Assembly (NCBI RefSeq): GCF_041435015.1
Contig: NZ_CP107989.1
Location: 4,402,001 to 4,466,000, forward strand
Reading direction: 5' to 3'
Source: Streptomyces canus
GTDB taxonomy: Bacteria; Actinomycetota; Actinomycetes; Streptomycetales; Streptomycetaceae
DNA length: 64,000 nt
Part shown: positions 9,579 through 18,252 of the stretch, piece by piece
Layout of the letters: every line of letters begins with the position of its first letter
How positions within the stretch are numbered: position 1 is the first letter of the stretch
Translations under genes and position numbers: made by a program
Notes under the pieces: model-generated
What the model was told of the DNA's origin: nothing
Databases searched by the model: none
What the model saw: only the letters and a program-made list of their open reading frames with translations

Positions 9579-9651
9579 GGGAGTGGACCAGCGCCCACAC
9601 CGACACCGCGATGAGGATGACGAACACGGGTAACGCGACCCCTACGTCCAT
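9568..9651 (-). CDS. Putative 27-residue membrane protein with a TTA codon
   Basis: A short frame encodes 27 residues. A hydrophobic segment (about residues 5-22: VALPVFVILIAVSVWALV) is followed by a basic HSLRR end. It starts 32 bp downstream of the geranylgeranyl reductase gene on the same strand and overlaps the end of the deformylase gene. Codon 7 is TTA, which in Streptomyces depends on the bldA tRNA. GGAGG lies almost against the ATG, closer than usual, so translation is uncertain. No function is proposed. Confidence 0.35.
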   Translation of the reverse strand: MDVGVALPVFVILIAVSVWALVHSLRR

Positions 9652-9683
9652 CCCTCCACGGTGCTCCGTCCGAGGGGCTCCCG

Positions 9684-10970
9684 TCACGCCTTCGGCGCCA
9701 CCTTGCTCAGCCCGTTGATGATCCGGTCCATCGCGTCGCCGCCCGTGGGGTCGGTGAGGTTGGCGAGCATCTTAAGGGTGAACTTCATGAGCAGCGGGTG
9801 GGTCAGGCCGCGCTGGGCCGCGATCTTCATGACCTTCGGGTTGCCGATGAGCTTCACGAAGGCGCGGCCCAGCGTGTAGTAGCCGCCATAGGTGTCCTTG
9901 AGGACGCGCGGGTAGCGCTGCAGGGCCATCTCGCGCCCCGCGGGGGTGGAGCGGGCGTGGGCCTGGACGATGACGTCGGCGGCGATCTGGCCGGACTCCA
10001 TGGCGTAGGCGATGCCTTCGCCGTTGAAGGGGTTCACCATGCCGCCGGCGTCGCCGACCAGGAGCAGGCCCTTGGTGTAGTGCGGCTGGCGGTTGAAGGC
10101 CATCGGCAGGGCGGCACCGCGGATCGGGCCGGTCATGTTGTCCGGGGTGTAGCCCCACTCCTCCGGCATCGAGGCGCACCAGGCCTTCAGCACCTCGCGC
10201 CAGTCGAGCTCCTTGAAGGAGTCGGAGGTGTTCAGGACGCCGAGGCCGACGTTGGAGGTGCCGTCGCCCATGCCGAAGATCCAGCCGTAGCCGGGCAGCA
10301 GCCGGTCCTCGCCGGGACCGCGGCGGTCCCACAGCTCCAGCCAGGACTCCAGGTAGTCGTCCTCGTGCCGCGGGGACTCGAAGTACGTCCGTACGGCCAC
10401 GCCCATCGGGCGGTCCTCGCGGCGGTGCAGGCCCATCGCGAGGGAGAGCCGGGTGGAGTTGCCGTCGGCGGCGACGACAAGGGGCGCGTGGAAGGTGACT
10501 TCGCGCTTGTCCTCCCCCAGCTTCGCGTGGACGCCGGTGATGCGGCCCGTGCGGTCGTCGATGATCGGGGCACCGACGTTGCAGCGCTCGAACAGCCGCG
10601 CCCCGGCCTTCTGGGCCTGGCGGGCGAGCTGCTCGTCGAAGTCGTCGCGCTTGCGGACGAGGCCGTAGTCGGGGAAGGAGGCGAGATCCGGCCAGTCCAG
10701 CTGGAGGCGTACGCCGCCGCCGATGATCCTGAGACCCTTGTTCCGCAGCCAGCCGGCCTCTTCGGAGATGTCGATGCCCATCGCCACGAGCTGTTTGGTG
10801 GCACGCGGCGTGAGGCCGTCGCCGCAGACCTTCTCGCGCGGGAACTCGGTCTTCTCCAGCAGGAGCACGTCGAGTCCGGACTTGGCGAGGTGGTACGCGG
10901 TCGTGGAGCCGGCCGGCCCCGCGCCGACGACGATGACATCGGCGGTGTTCTCGGACAGGGGCTCGGTCAC
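9684..10970 (-). CDS. Geranylgeranyl reductase family flavoprotein, possibly menaquinone reductase
   Basis: FAD-dependent enzyme expected to saturate isoprenoid double bonds. The 428-residue protein has the N-terminal dinucleotide motif VGAGPAGS (about 15-22), the family motif CGDGLTPRA near residue 50, and the second FAD motif LLVGDAGGMVNPFNGEGI near 300. The mycobacterial homologue MenJ reduces a menaquinone side chain. Streptomyces makes partly saturated menaquinones and menG is nearby, so this role is likely but inferred. The GTG at 10970 has GGGGAG 8 nt upstream. The leader carries a 12-bp tandem repeat. Confidence 0.88.
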   Translation of the reverse strand: MTEPLSENTADVIVVGAGPAGSTTAYHLAKSGLDVLLLEKTEFPREKVCGDGLTPRATKQLVAMGIDISEEAGWLRNKGLRIIGGGVRLQLDWPDLASFPDYGLVRKRDDFDEQLARQAQKAGARLFERCNVGAPIIDDRTGRITGVHAKLGEDKREVTFHAPLVVAADGNSTRLSLAMGLHRREDRPMGVAVRTYFESPRHEDDYLESWLELWDRRGPGEDRLLPGYGWIFGMGDGTSNVGLGVLNTSDSFKELDWREVLKAWCASMPEEWGYTPDNMTGPIRGAALPMAFNRQPHYTKGLLLVGDAGGMVNPFNGEGIAYAMESGQIAADVIVQAHARSTPAGREMALQRYPRVLKDTYGGYYTLGRAFVKLIGNPKVMKIAAQRGLTHPLLMKFTLKMLANLTDPTGGDAMDRIINGLSKVAPKA

Positions 10971-10988
10971 GGCGGGATCTCCCCAGGC

Positions 10989-11020
10989 TCGGAATCAAGT
11001 TCGGAATCAAGTTCTGAATC
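10989..11020. repeat. 12-bp tandem repeat in the reductase leader
   Basis: Two exact copies of TCGGAATCAAGT (10989-11000 and 11001-11012) are followed by a partial third, TCTGAATC. It sits 19 bp upstream of the reductase GTG and about 70 bp from the divergent GNAT start. It could be a protein-binding direct repeat or a slippage product. Confidence 0.8.
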
Positions 11021-11092
11021 CGCGTGCCGACCGGCACTGGACATGGGCAGTCTATTCAGCAGAATTGATCACCCGGCTGAAGGGCTGCCCCA

Positions 11093-11617
11093 GTGAACCG
11101 AGCTCTGCCCGTAGTACGGCTGCGCGTCCCCACCGACGAGGACGCCGTCGCCTGGCACCGGATCTTCGACGACCCGGACGTCATGGAGTTCCACGGCGGC
11201 AGGTCCGCGGAGCTGTACGTCTATGAGGAGCTCACCGCGCGCCAGCGCCGGCACGACGCCGAGCGGGGCTTCTGTCTGTGGACCATGGTTGACGAGAGCG
11301 GGCAGGTCGTCGGCTTCACCGGTGCCCAGCCGTGGCCGCAGGACTGGGGGCCGACGGGCGAGATCGAGATCGGGTGGCGGCTCGGGCGGACCTACTGGGG
11401 CCAGGGGTACGCCACGGCGGCCGCGCAGCTGACCCTGGAGCGGCTCAGGGCGGCGGGCGTGACGGACGTGGTGGCGATGGTCAGACCCGGAAACGAACGG
11501 TCGATCTCGGTCGCCAAGCGCCTCGGAATGGAACTCGCGGAGACCTTCACGCACCCCCGCTACAACGAAGAGGCGCTCTGCTTCCGACTCCCCCTGCGGA
11601 TCAGTCACACAGAGTAG
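11093..11617 (+). CDS. GNAT family N-acetyltransferase (RimJ/RimL type)
   Basis: Likely acetyl-CoA-dependent N-acetyltransferase of unknown substrate. The 174-residue protein has the RimJ/RimL-like N-terminus and the acetyl-CoA loop GRTYWGQGYATAA (about 102-114), then VRPGNERSISVAKRLGM, the usual C-terminal motif of ribosomal-protein-type acetyltransferases. The GTG at 11093 is divergent from the reductase gene. Substrate cannot be inferred. Confidence 0.88.
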   Translation: MNRALPVVRLRVPTDEDAVAWHRIFDDPDVMEFHGGRSAELYVYEELTARQRRHDAERGFCLWTMVDESGQVVGFTGAQPWPQDWGPTGEIEIGWRLGRTYWGQGYATAAAQLTLERLRAAGVTDVVAMVRPGNERSISVAKRLGMELAETFTHPRYNEEALCFRLPLRISHTE

Positions 11618-11700
11618 CGCTCTGTTACAGAAAGACACGCGACACTTCCTGCCGCCGCAGGGCCGGAGTTACCCTTCCAGTACCGCTGGGGGTGACATCT

Positions 11701-12048
11701 GTGCGCATAACACCCAAGACGCCCGAAGTGCGCGTACCGCGTCTGGTCGGACTCATGGCCGTCGACGCACGCGAGACGACCCAGGCACAGGGCCTGTTCG
11801 TCAGTGCGCCGGATCGCAAGGACTTCCACCAGGCCGTCGTCGACTATGTCGTACGCCAGTACCCGCAGGCCGGCGCGGAGGTGCCGCGGGACTCGGTGGT
11901 GTACGTGTGGTTCGACCTCGGCCCCGGTGAGGGCGGCGGGGGCATCCGCGAGCCCCGCATCCCCAGGCCCCCGAGCGGCGGCCTCCAGCGCGAACTGGAC
12001 GAGCCGGGAGACCCGTACGCCGTGCGCTGTACGACGGGGCTCGGCTGA
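11701..12048 (+). CDS. Small PASTA-domain-like protein
   Basis: The 115-residue protein contains one PASTA-like domain (about residues 10-75, VPRLVGLMAVDARETTQAQGL then a VPRDSVVYVWFDLG strand), followed by a Gly/Pro/Arg-rich tail. PASTA domains usually bind peptidoglycan or beta-lactams, but no signal peptide or membrane helix is seen, so a cytoplasmic role is as likely. GTG at 11701 has a G-rich sequence about 8 nt upstream. Function unknown. Confidence 0.75.
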   Translation: MRITPKTPEVRVPRLVGLMAVDARETTQAQGLFVSAPDRKDFHQAVVDYVVRQYPQAGAEVPRDSVVYVWFDLGPGEGGGGIREPRIPRPPSGGLQRELDEPGDPYAVRCTTGLG

Positions 12049-12059
12049 CCCGCGTCGTA

Positions 12060-12098
12060 CAGACCCGGGCCGTTCAGACCCGGGCCGTTCAGACCCGG
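12060..12098. repeat. 15-bp tandem repeat between convergent genes
   Basis: CAGACCCGGGCCGTT occurs at 12060-12074 and 12075-12089, and its first nine bases again at 12090. It lies between the convergent PASTA-like gene and menG. No strong hairpin forms. Confidence 0.75.
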
Positions 12099-12138
12099 TG
12101 GGATCCGACCCGGTCCGTACACGTCACGGAGCCGCTCC

Positions 12139-12834
12139 TCAGCTCTCCTTGACGCCCCGGTGCAGGGCCACGATCCCGCCCGTCAGGTTCCGCCACGCCA
12201 CCTTCGACCAGCCGGCCTTCCGGAGTCGCTCCGCCAGGGCCGGCTGGTTCGGCCAGGCGCGGATGGACTCGGCGAGGTAGACGTAGGCGTCGGGGTTGGA
12301 GGAGACCGCGCGGGCCACCGGCGGCAGGGCGCGCATCAGGTACTCGGTGTAGACCGTGCGGAAGGGCGCCCAGGTGGGGTGCGAGAACTCGCAGATCACG
12401 ACCCGGCCGCCGGGCTTGGTCACCCGGTACATCTCGCGCAGCGCGGTGTCGGTGTCCTGGACGTTGCGCAGCCCGAAGGAGATGGTGACGGCGTCGAAGG
12501 TGTCGTCCTTGAAGGGCAGCTTCGTCGCGTCGCCCGCGGTGAACGGCAGCCAGGTGTGCTTCCGCTTGCCGACCTGGAGCATGCCGATCGAGAAGTCGCA
12601 GGGCACGACATAGGCGCCGGTGCGGGCGAAGGGCAGCGACGAGGTGGCCGTGCCCGCCGCCAGGTCCAGGATCTTCTGGGCGGGGCGGGCGTCGACGGCC
12701 CTGGCGACCTCCTTGCGCCACACCCGGTCCTGACCGAGCGACAGCACGTCGTTCGTCAGGTCGTACCGTTCCGCCACGTCGTCGAACATCGAGGCGACTT
12801 CGTGCGGCTGCTTGTTCAGGGAAGCGCGGGTCAC
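12139..12834 (-). CDS. menG: Demethylmenaquinone methyltransferase
   Basis: SAM-dependent C-methyltransferase for the last ring step of menaquinone synthesis. The 231-residue protein matches UbiE/MenG: an N-terminal [13 protein letters not shown] block, the SAM loop [12 protein letters not shown] (57-68), [18 protein letters not shown] (121-138) and [11 protein letters not shown]. The GTG at 12834 overlaps the stop of the upstream acyltransferase gene by 4 bp, which ties a quinone gene to a cell-surface polysaccharide operon. Confidence 0.95.
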   Translation of the reverse strand: MTRASLNKQPHEVASMFDDVAERYDLTNDVLSLGQDRVWRKEVARAVDARPAQKILDLAAGTATSSLPFARTGAYVVPCDFSIGMLQVGKRKHTWLPFTAGDATKLPFKDDTFDAVTISFGLRNVQDTDTALREMYRVTKPGGRVVICEFSHPTWAPFRTVYTEYLMRALPPVARAVSSNPDAYVYLAESIRAWPNQPALAERLRKAGWSKVAWRNLTGGIVALHRGVKES

Positions 12835-14135
12835 GTCCCCATTCTTGCAGGCCGCCCTCCCGGAAGAAGCTGCGGCTTCTTCTTCCCGGCCACGTCCTCC
12901 ACCCATCCGCACAGCAGCACGAACACCGCGATCAGGATCCAGCCGACGCCGAACATGAACCACTGGCTCTCCAGCGGCAGCCATCTCTCGAACGCGGGCA
13001 CGTTCCAGAACTGGTCGATCAGCGGCACGGCGAGGATCAGCGCGATCTCGTGCCACAGGTAGATCGTCACCGCGCGGGAGTTGAAGATCGTGACGACCCG
13101 GTCGGTCCGCCGGAAGCGGGTGAGCCAGGCGAAGTCGATCCCGAAGCACGACTTGGCCCACATCAGGAGCGTCACGTACCCGGCCGACCAGAAGGCCTGG
13201 GCGAGAGGGATGTCGTCGAGGTCGTACGACCCGGTCTCGGCCTGGTGGGTGAAGGCGTACCAGCCGCCGAACCCGATCGCGGCGAGCGAGAGAACGACGA
13301 CGGCCGGCGCCTTCAGCCGCTCGAGGACCCCGTCCCGATGGGCGAAGCCCAGGATCCAGCAGAACAGGAAGGTGGCCAGGTCCGTCAGCGCGCTGCCGAG
13401 GCGGTTGTCCGGCGGCTCCCACAGGAACTGGAAGACCACGATCGGGGCCAGGGACAGCAGCAGGACCGGCACCGGAGCCGGCCGGAACACCTTCAGCAGC
13501 ACCGGGGACAGCAGGACGAACCACAGGTACGTCCGCAGGTACCAGAGGATCTCCCAGGCCTGCTCGCCCCACGCGTTGCCCGGCGGATCGCCGAGCGGCA
13601 CGATCCAGTAGACGATCTGCCAGCCCGGCATCCAGTCGTGGACCAGCATCGCGAGGACCACGAAGACGCCCCAGAACCAGAACGGCGGCAGCAGGCGGCG
13701 CATCCGGCTCCTGACCACCGTGAGGGCGGGCCGCTCCAGGGACTTCGCCATCAGCGTGCCGGCCAGGCCGAACATGATCCCCATGGAGGGGAAGACCATG
13801 CCGGCCCAGGCCCACCCGAAGGTGTGATAGGTGACGACCCGGATCAGGGCGACGGCCCGGAGGGTGTCGAAGTAGCGGTCGCGGCCCGGGGGCCGAGACG
13901 GAGGCTTCTCCTCCTCCGCCTCGGCGTCAGCGGGGGCTCCGGGAACCGGCGGCTCCGGCTCCACGCCCTGTCCGTAGTGGCCGTGGTCGACGTGCTCCTG
14001 GGGATACGGCTGCTGCTGCGGATACGGTTGAGCCTGCGGCTGCGGCTGCTCTACGTACCCCGAGTACCCGTACTCATAGCCGTACCCCTGTTGCTGACAG
14101 CCCTGCTGCTGATACCCCTGCTGCTCCCAGCTCAT
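12831..14135 (-). CDS. Acyltransferase 3 family membrane protein
   Basis: Integral membrane acyltransferase probably modifying a surface glycan. The 434-residue protein starts with a Gln/Gly/Tyr/Pro-rich segment (about 1-80) that looks disordered. It continues with an acyltransferase-3 domain of about ten membrane helices, opening with [18 protein letters not shown] (the His is the usual catalytic one) near residue 87. The ATG at 14135 overlaps the stop of the NodB-GT2 gene by 4 bp, so the pair is cotranslated. The glycan and acyl group are unknown. Confidence 0.88.
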   Translation of the reverse strand: MSWEQQGYQQQGCQQQGYGYEYGYSGYVEQPQPQAQPYPQQQPYPQEHVDHGHYGQGVEPEPPVPGAPADAEAEEEKPPSRPPGRDRYFDTLRAVALIRVVTYHTFGWAWAGMVFPSMGIMFGLAGTLMAKSLERPALTVVRSRMRRLLPPFWFWGVFVVLAMLVHDWMPGWQIVYWIVPLGDPPGNAWGEQAWEILWYLRTYLWFVLLSPVLLKVFRPAPVPVLLLSLAPIVVFQFLWEPPDNRLGSALTDLATFLFCWILGFAHRDGVLERLKAPAVVVLSLAAIGFGGWYAFTHQAETGSYDLDDIPLAQAFWSAGYVTLLMWAKSCFGIDFAWLTRFRRTDRVVTIFNSRAVTIYLWHEIALILAVPLIDQFWNVPAFERWLPLESQWFMFGVGWILIAVFVLLCGWVEDVAGKKKPQLLPGGRPARMGT

Positions 14136-16414
14136 CGGCCCACCCCCGCCGGGGTCCCGACCTCGCCGGTCCGCTTCAGTTTCTGCCAGCGCAGCCGGCC
14201 ACCGGTGAGCGCGGTGATGCAGGAGTGGATCAGGACGAGGTACATCATCTGGCGGTAGGCCAACTGCTGGAGCGGCATCATCAGCAGATAGCGGTACTTC
14301 TCCTTGTCCAGCTTGAAGGCGTACGCCGCGCACACGAGCTGGACGCCGAGGACCGCGAGCCACGCGTACAGCGCCGCCCGGAAGTCGACGAAGATCATCG
14401 AGTAGGCGGTGAACACGTCGATCAGCGGGGCGAAGACCGGTGTGACGATCTGGAAGATCACCACCAGTGGCATGCCGACCCGGCCGAAGCGGCCCGAGGG
14501 ACCCTTGTCCGTGAGGGACTTGCGGTGCTTCCACAGCGCCTGCATGGTGCCGTACGACCACCGGTAGCGCTGCGACCACAGCTGCTTGAGGGAGCCGGGC
14601 GCCTCGGTCCACGCGCGTGCGTGCTCCTGGTAGACGACCCGCCGGCCCGCGCGGTGCATCGCGATGGTGATGTCGGTGTCCTCGGCGAGGGTGTCCTCGC
14701 TCATCCCGCCGACCTGGAGGACCGCCTCGCGGCGGAACGCGCCGATCGCGCCCGGGATGGTGGGCATGCAGCGCAGCAGGTCGTACATCCGGCGGTCGAG
14801 GTTGAAGCCCATCACGTACTCGATGTGCTGCCAGGCACCGATGACCGTGTCGCGGTTGCCGACCTTGGCGTTGCCGGCGACCGCGCCGACCTCCGGGTTC
14901 GCGAAGGGCTGCACCAGCTGCCGTACGGTGTCCGGTTCGAAGACGGTGTCGCCGTCCATCATCACGACGATGTCGTGACTGGCGCTGCGGACACCGTTGT
15001 TGAGGGCGGCCGGCTTGCCCGCGTTCTCCTGGCGGATGACCCGGACGTTGGTCATGCCCAGCGAGCGGGCCGCCTCGCGGGCGATCTCGGAGGTGCCGTC
15101 CGAGGAGCCGTCGTCGACGACGACGACCTCGATCGGATGGGTGCTCCTCGCCAGCGACTCCAGCGTGTTGGCGATGCACTCCTTCTCGTTGTACGCCGGC
15201 ACGATCACGGTCACCGGCCGGGTGACCGTGGGTCCCCAGCTGAAGCGGCGTTTGTTGCGCAGCCGGTAGTGGCGGCGGGCGAGGATCAGCATCATCCCGA
15301 ACCGGCCCATGACGGCCACACCCACAATCACGAGTCCGACCGACAGCGTGGGCACGGTGTACTCGGCGACGGCGACGGCCACGACGAGCGCCTTGCCCTC
15401 GTAGAGGGTCGCGCCGGTGGCCTCGCGGTGCGCGGCCTGGAGGCGGTCGGTGCCGTTCCGACTCCCGCCCCGGAGCTGTCCGCCCGCGGCGCCGGTCGGG
15501 GCGTTCGCCTGCTGTCCCGCGCGGGCAGCCGTGTTCTGCGCCTCGACGACCCCGCTGATGGTGGTGAAGGTGTAGCCCTTCGCCCGCATCTTCTCGATGT
15601 ACTCCGGCAACGCCTTGATCGTCTGCTCACGGTCGCCGCCGGCGTCGTGCATCAGCACGGAGGCGCCCGACGTCCCGGACGGCGTGGCCCACTGGACGAT
15701 CTTCGAGACGCCCGGCTTCTTCCAGTCGTCGCTGTCGGTGTCGACGAAGACGCTGGTGTAGCCCTCCTCGCCGAGCTTCTTGTACACGGGCCAGCTGTAG
15801 TTGTCGATCGCGTCCGTCTCCGAGGAGTACGGCGCCCGGAACAGCGTGGTGGTGATGCCGGCCGCGCCCGCGAGGGCGAGCTGCGTCTGGGTCATCTCGC
15901 GCCGGATACGGGCGTCGCTCTGGTAGGAGAGGTCGACGTGGGTGAAGGTGTGGATGCCCACCTCGTCGCCCTGGTCGACCATGTCCTGCACGATCCCCGG
16001 GTAGCGCGAGACCATCGAGCCGACCAGGAAGAAGGTGGCCGGGACGTCGTACTTCTTGAGGATCTTCAGGACCTGGGGCGTGTACGTCGGGTTCGGGCCG
16101 TCGTCAAAGGTGAGCGCGATGGTCTTGGCCGGCACGGAGGTCGTGGTGGCCTGGCCGCCCCGGAAGCTGATGATCGGCCCGCCGTTGAGGATCTTGTCGG
16201 GGACCTTGCTGGAGCTGGCGCCGTCGCGCACCCGCTCGTCGCCGCCGACCTCGGCGCGCAGATAGCCGTCGAGCAGCATCACGCTGGTCAGGCCGAGCAG
16301 GAGCAGCAGGGCGAGGATGACCCGCGGTTTCTGCAACGCCGCGGCCTTGCCCGCCGCCCGCTCGATGCGGGTGGGGGCACGCCGGCGGCCGCGGGAGGGC
16401 GTCGTCGTGGTCAT
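14132..16414 (-). CDS. Bifunctional polysaccharide deacetylase / family 2 glycosyltransferase
   Basis: Membrane protein of 760 residues joining glycan synthesis and de-N-acetylation. After a signal-anchor helix (about 31-50) comes a NodB domain with TFDDGP (102-107), HTFTH (155-159), RAPY (193-196), DSDDW (227-231) and MHD (255-257), all metal-site motifs intact. A linker and helices (about 340-380) lead to a GT2 domain with VDDGSSDG, DGD (487-489), AEDTD and QRYRW (615-619), the pattern of processive synthases, and C-terminal helices. Resembles MatB of the Streptomyces extracellular beta-1,6-GlcNAc polymer system, from memory. Starts 17 bp after the preceding small gene. Confidence 0.93.
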   Translation of the reverse strand: MTTTTPSRGRRRAPTRIERAAGKAAALQKPRVILALLLLLGLTSVMLLDGYLRAEVGGDERVRDGASSSKVPDKILNGGPIISFRGGQATTTSVPAKTIALTFDDGPNPTYTPQVLKILKKYDVPATFFLVGSMVSRYPGIVQDMVDQGDEVGIHTFTHVDLSYQSDARIRREMTQTQLALAGAAGITTTLFRAPYSSETDAIDNYSWPVYKKLGEEGYTSVFVDTDSDDWKKPGVSKIVQWATPSGTSGASVLMHDAGGDREQTIKALPEYIEKMRAKGYTFTTISGVVEAQNTAARAGQQANAPTGAAGGQLRGGSRNGTDRLQAAHREATGATLYEGKALVVAVAVAEYTVPTLSVGLVIVGVAVMGRFGMMLILARRHYRLRNKRRFSWGPTVTRPVTVIVPAYNEKECIANTLESLARSTHPIEVVVVDDGSSDGTSEIAREAARSLGMTNVRVIRQENAGKPAALNNGVRSASHDIVVMMDGDTVFEPDTVRQLVQPFANPEVGAVAGNAKVGNRDTVIGAWQHIEYVMGFNLDRRMYDLLRCMPTIPGAIGAFRREAVLQVGGMSEDTLAEDTDITIAMHRAGRRVVYQEHARAWTEAPGSLKQLWSQRYRWSYGTMQALWKHRKSLTDKGPSGRFGRVGMPLVVIFQIVTPVFAPLIDVFTAYSMIFVDFRAALYAWLAVLGVQLVCAAYAFKLDKEKYRYLLMMPLQQLAYRQMMYLVLIHSCITALTGGRLRWQKLKRTGEVGTPAGVGR

Positions 16415-16431
16415 GTGGTGGGCCGTTTCGG

Positions 16432-16833
16432 TCAGTGGGAGCCAGCGGAGGCGGTCGCGGTCGGGACGGTGCTCGGCGGAGCGCCCGTGGCGGTGCCCGT
16501 GGGCGGAGTGCCGGAGGGCCTCGACGGCGGGGTGCCGATACCGCCCTGCGGCTGGAGGCCGCCGGGGCCGGAGTTCGAGGAACCGCCGGGACCGCCGCCC
16601 GCGAAGGGCAGCAGCGTCGTACTGGAGACGCCGATGCCCATGAAGGCCAGGCCCAGCACGACGGCGTACCCGAGGGACAGGACGCCGAGGAGAAGGCCGA
16701 TCCGGCGCAGCAGCTTGGAGCGGCGTCCGGAGTTGTCAACGAACACCGGGCCCTCGGCGGACCCGTTACTACCGCGTTTGCGGCGGCGACCGCGCGTGTC
16801 CGCACGGTTTTCGATGGCAGTCTCGGAATGCAT
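16432..16833 (-). CDS. Small membrane protein, first gene of the polysaccharide operon
   Basis: The 133-residue protein has an Arg/Lys-rich cytoplasmic N-terminus, one membrane helix (about 44-70, rich in Leu/Val/Gly) and an external Gly/Pro/Ser/Thr-rich tail ending in SAGSH. No enzymatic motif is seen. Its position directly ahead of the NodB-GT2 and acyltransferase genes suggests an accessory or assembly role. The ATG at 16833 has GGAG very close upstream. Confidence 0.75.
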   Translation of the reverse strand: MHSETAIENRADTRGRRRKRGSNGSAEGPVFVDNSGRRSKLLRRIGLLLGVLSLGYAVVLGLAFMGIGVSSTTLLPFAGGGPGGSSNSGPGGLQPQGGIGTPPSRPSGTPPTGTATGAPPSTVPTATASAGSH

Positions 16834-17138
16834 TCTCCAGACGTTAAGGAGTCTTTATGTGACCGAGTCATCCATTCTTGTGAGACGCATATGAGAAACG
16901 CCTTAACCTGTCTTTTCCCTGAGAGATTTCACGAACGCCTGCGCAGGTCGCCATGGAGGGAAGTGAGCCGAATGCCCCATTCATTTTGCCCGTTTGGACC
17001 GATTCACGCGATGCGACCCATGGATCTTCTGTGTATCGACTGTCGCTTTGAACACCGGCTTCGTATGAGACGTTCTCCTTTCGAATGACCCCTTGTTTCC
17101 AGCCTGAGACGAAAATCACGAGAGCGGGTGCATGAACA
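16834..17138. other. Divergent intergenic region, relatively AT-rich
   Basis: This 305-bp region separates the minus-strand polysaccharide operon from the plus-strand lipoprotein gene. It is visibly AT-richer than flanking genes (for example 16843-16920) and should contain both promoters. A 10-bp palindrome CCTGCGCAGG lies near 16937. No gene or convincing promoter pair was identified. Confidence 0.5.
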
Positions 17139-18167
17139 ATGCGGGGTTTCCTGAGGCCGGCCGCCGGGCTCACTTGTCTGTTTGCCCTGGCCATGACGGG
17201 GTGCTCCGCCGAATCCGACAGCGCCTCGGACGCGGAGCCTCCGGAACAGAGCAGCGCCTCGGCGTCGGCGTCGGAAGCCGCTTCCTCGGTCACCGCGTAC
17301 GCGCCCTACGTCAGCGCTGACGAAGCGTCCGACAACGACTCCGCGGGCTCACCCTCGGTGTACAACCTCGCGTTCGTGATCGCCGACGGCAGTGCCTGTA
17401 CGCCTTCCTGGAACGGCGCGTCCGCCATCGGCGACTCGTCGGTCACGTCCCGGATCAGCGCGCTGAAGGAGGACGGGGCTCGGGTACGGGTCTCCTTCGG
17501 CGGGGCCTCCGGGAAGGAGCTGGCCGAGACCTGCTCCACCGCGGCCAAACTGGCTGCGGCTTATGGGAAGGCACTGGACGCCGCCGGTTCCTCACTCGCC
17601 GACTTCGACATCGAGGGGGACGCGCTGACCGACTCCGACTCGGTGAAGCTGCGGTCCGAGGCGATCGCGTTGCTCCAGGAGGAACGGAGCGATCTCGCCG
17701 TCTCGTTCACGCTTCCCGTGATGCCGTCCGGGCTCGACGACGACAGTGTGGCGTTGCTGGAGTCCGCGAACGACAAGTCGGTTCAGGTGTCGACCGTCAA
17801 CATCATGACGATGAACTACGGGGAGTCGTACGACGGGGACATGGGGGATTACGCGATCACTTCGGCGAAGGCGGCGCAGGCTCAGTTGCGGGACGTGTTC
17901 GGTACGTCCGATTCCACTGCGTGGCAGGCCATGGCGCTCACCTCGATGATCGGGACGAATGATGTGAACGGAGAGACGTTCACGTTGTCCGACGCGGCTC
18001 AGGTGCGGGAGTTCGCCGAGTCGAAGGAGGTGGCGTGGGTGTCCATGTGGTCGACGTTTCGGGATCAGGAGTGCGATGCGGGGAACTCGGATGAGGATGA
18101 CCCGTTGACCAATTGCAGTGGGGTTTCTCAGAGTTCGGGGGCGTTCGGGGAGGTGTTGGGTGGTTGA
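17139..18167 (+). CDS. GH18-like chitinase-fold lipoprotein
   Basis: Secreted protein of 342 residues. It has a lipobox-like signal (LAMTGC, Cys about residue 22), a Ser/Ala linker, then a glycoside hydrolase 18-type barrel. The barrel shows VRVSFGGASGKELAE and the catalytic-strand motif LADFDIEG, retaining DxDxE-like DFDIE with the Glu, and later TMNYGESY, typical of Streptomyces chitinase-like GH18 proteins. A role in N-acetylglucosamine polymer turnover is plausible. The first Asp of the classical DGxDxDxE motif is not obvious, so activity is uncertain. The start has no strong ribosome binding site. Confidence 0.82.
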   Translation: MRGFLRPAAGLTCLFALAMTGCSAESDSASDAEPPEQSSASASASEAASSVTAYAPYVSADEASDNDSAGSPSVYNLAFVIADGSACTPSWNGASAIGDSSVTSRISALKEDGARVRVSFGGASGKELAETCSTAAKLAAAYGKALDAAGSSLADFDIEGDALTDSDSVKLRSEAIALLQEERSDLAVSFTLPVMPSGLDDDSVALLESANDKSVQVSTVNIMTMNYGESYDGDMGDYAITSAKAAQAQLRDVFGTSDSTAWQAMALTSMIGTNDVNGETFTLSDAAQVREFAESKEVAWVSMWSTFRDQECDAGNSDEDDPLTNCSGVSQSSGAFGEVLGG

Positions 18168-18189
18168 GTTTTGGGTGCGGGCCCGGTGA

Positions 18190-18234
18190 GGGCTGGTCGC
18201 GCCCACGCGGCGGAGCCGCAAATCGATACAGCCC
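18190..18234. repeat. Streptomyces intergenic hairpin element
   Basis: Nested inverted repeats: an outer GGGCTG/CAGCCC pair and an inner GCGGC-GGA-GCCGC hairpin, followed by GCGCCCCTGAAGG. The sequence type recurs widely between Streptomyces genes. Here it separates convergent genes and may act as a bidirectional terminator. Confidence 0.7.
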
Positions 18235-18252
18235 CGCGCCCCTGAAGGCCCC

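Noticed and set aside
14225..16894. 889-residue plus-strand open frame
   Set aside because: Antisense of the NodB-GT2 gene; the minus-strand frame has all catalytic motifs and overlaps its neighbours properly.
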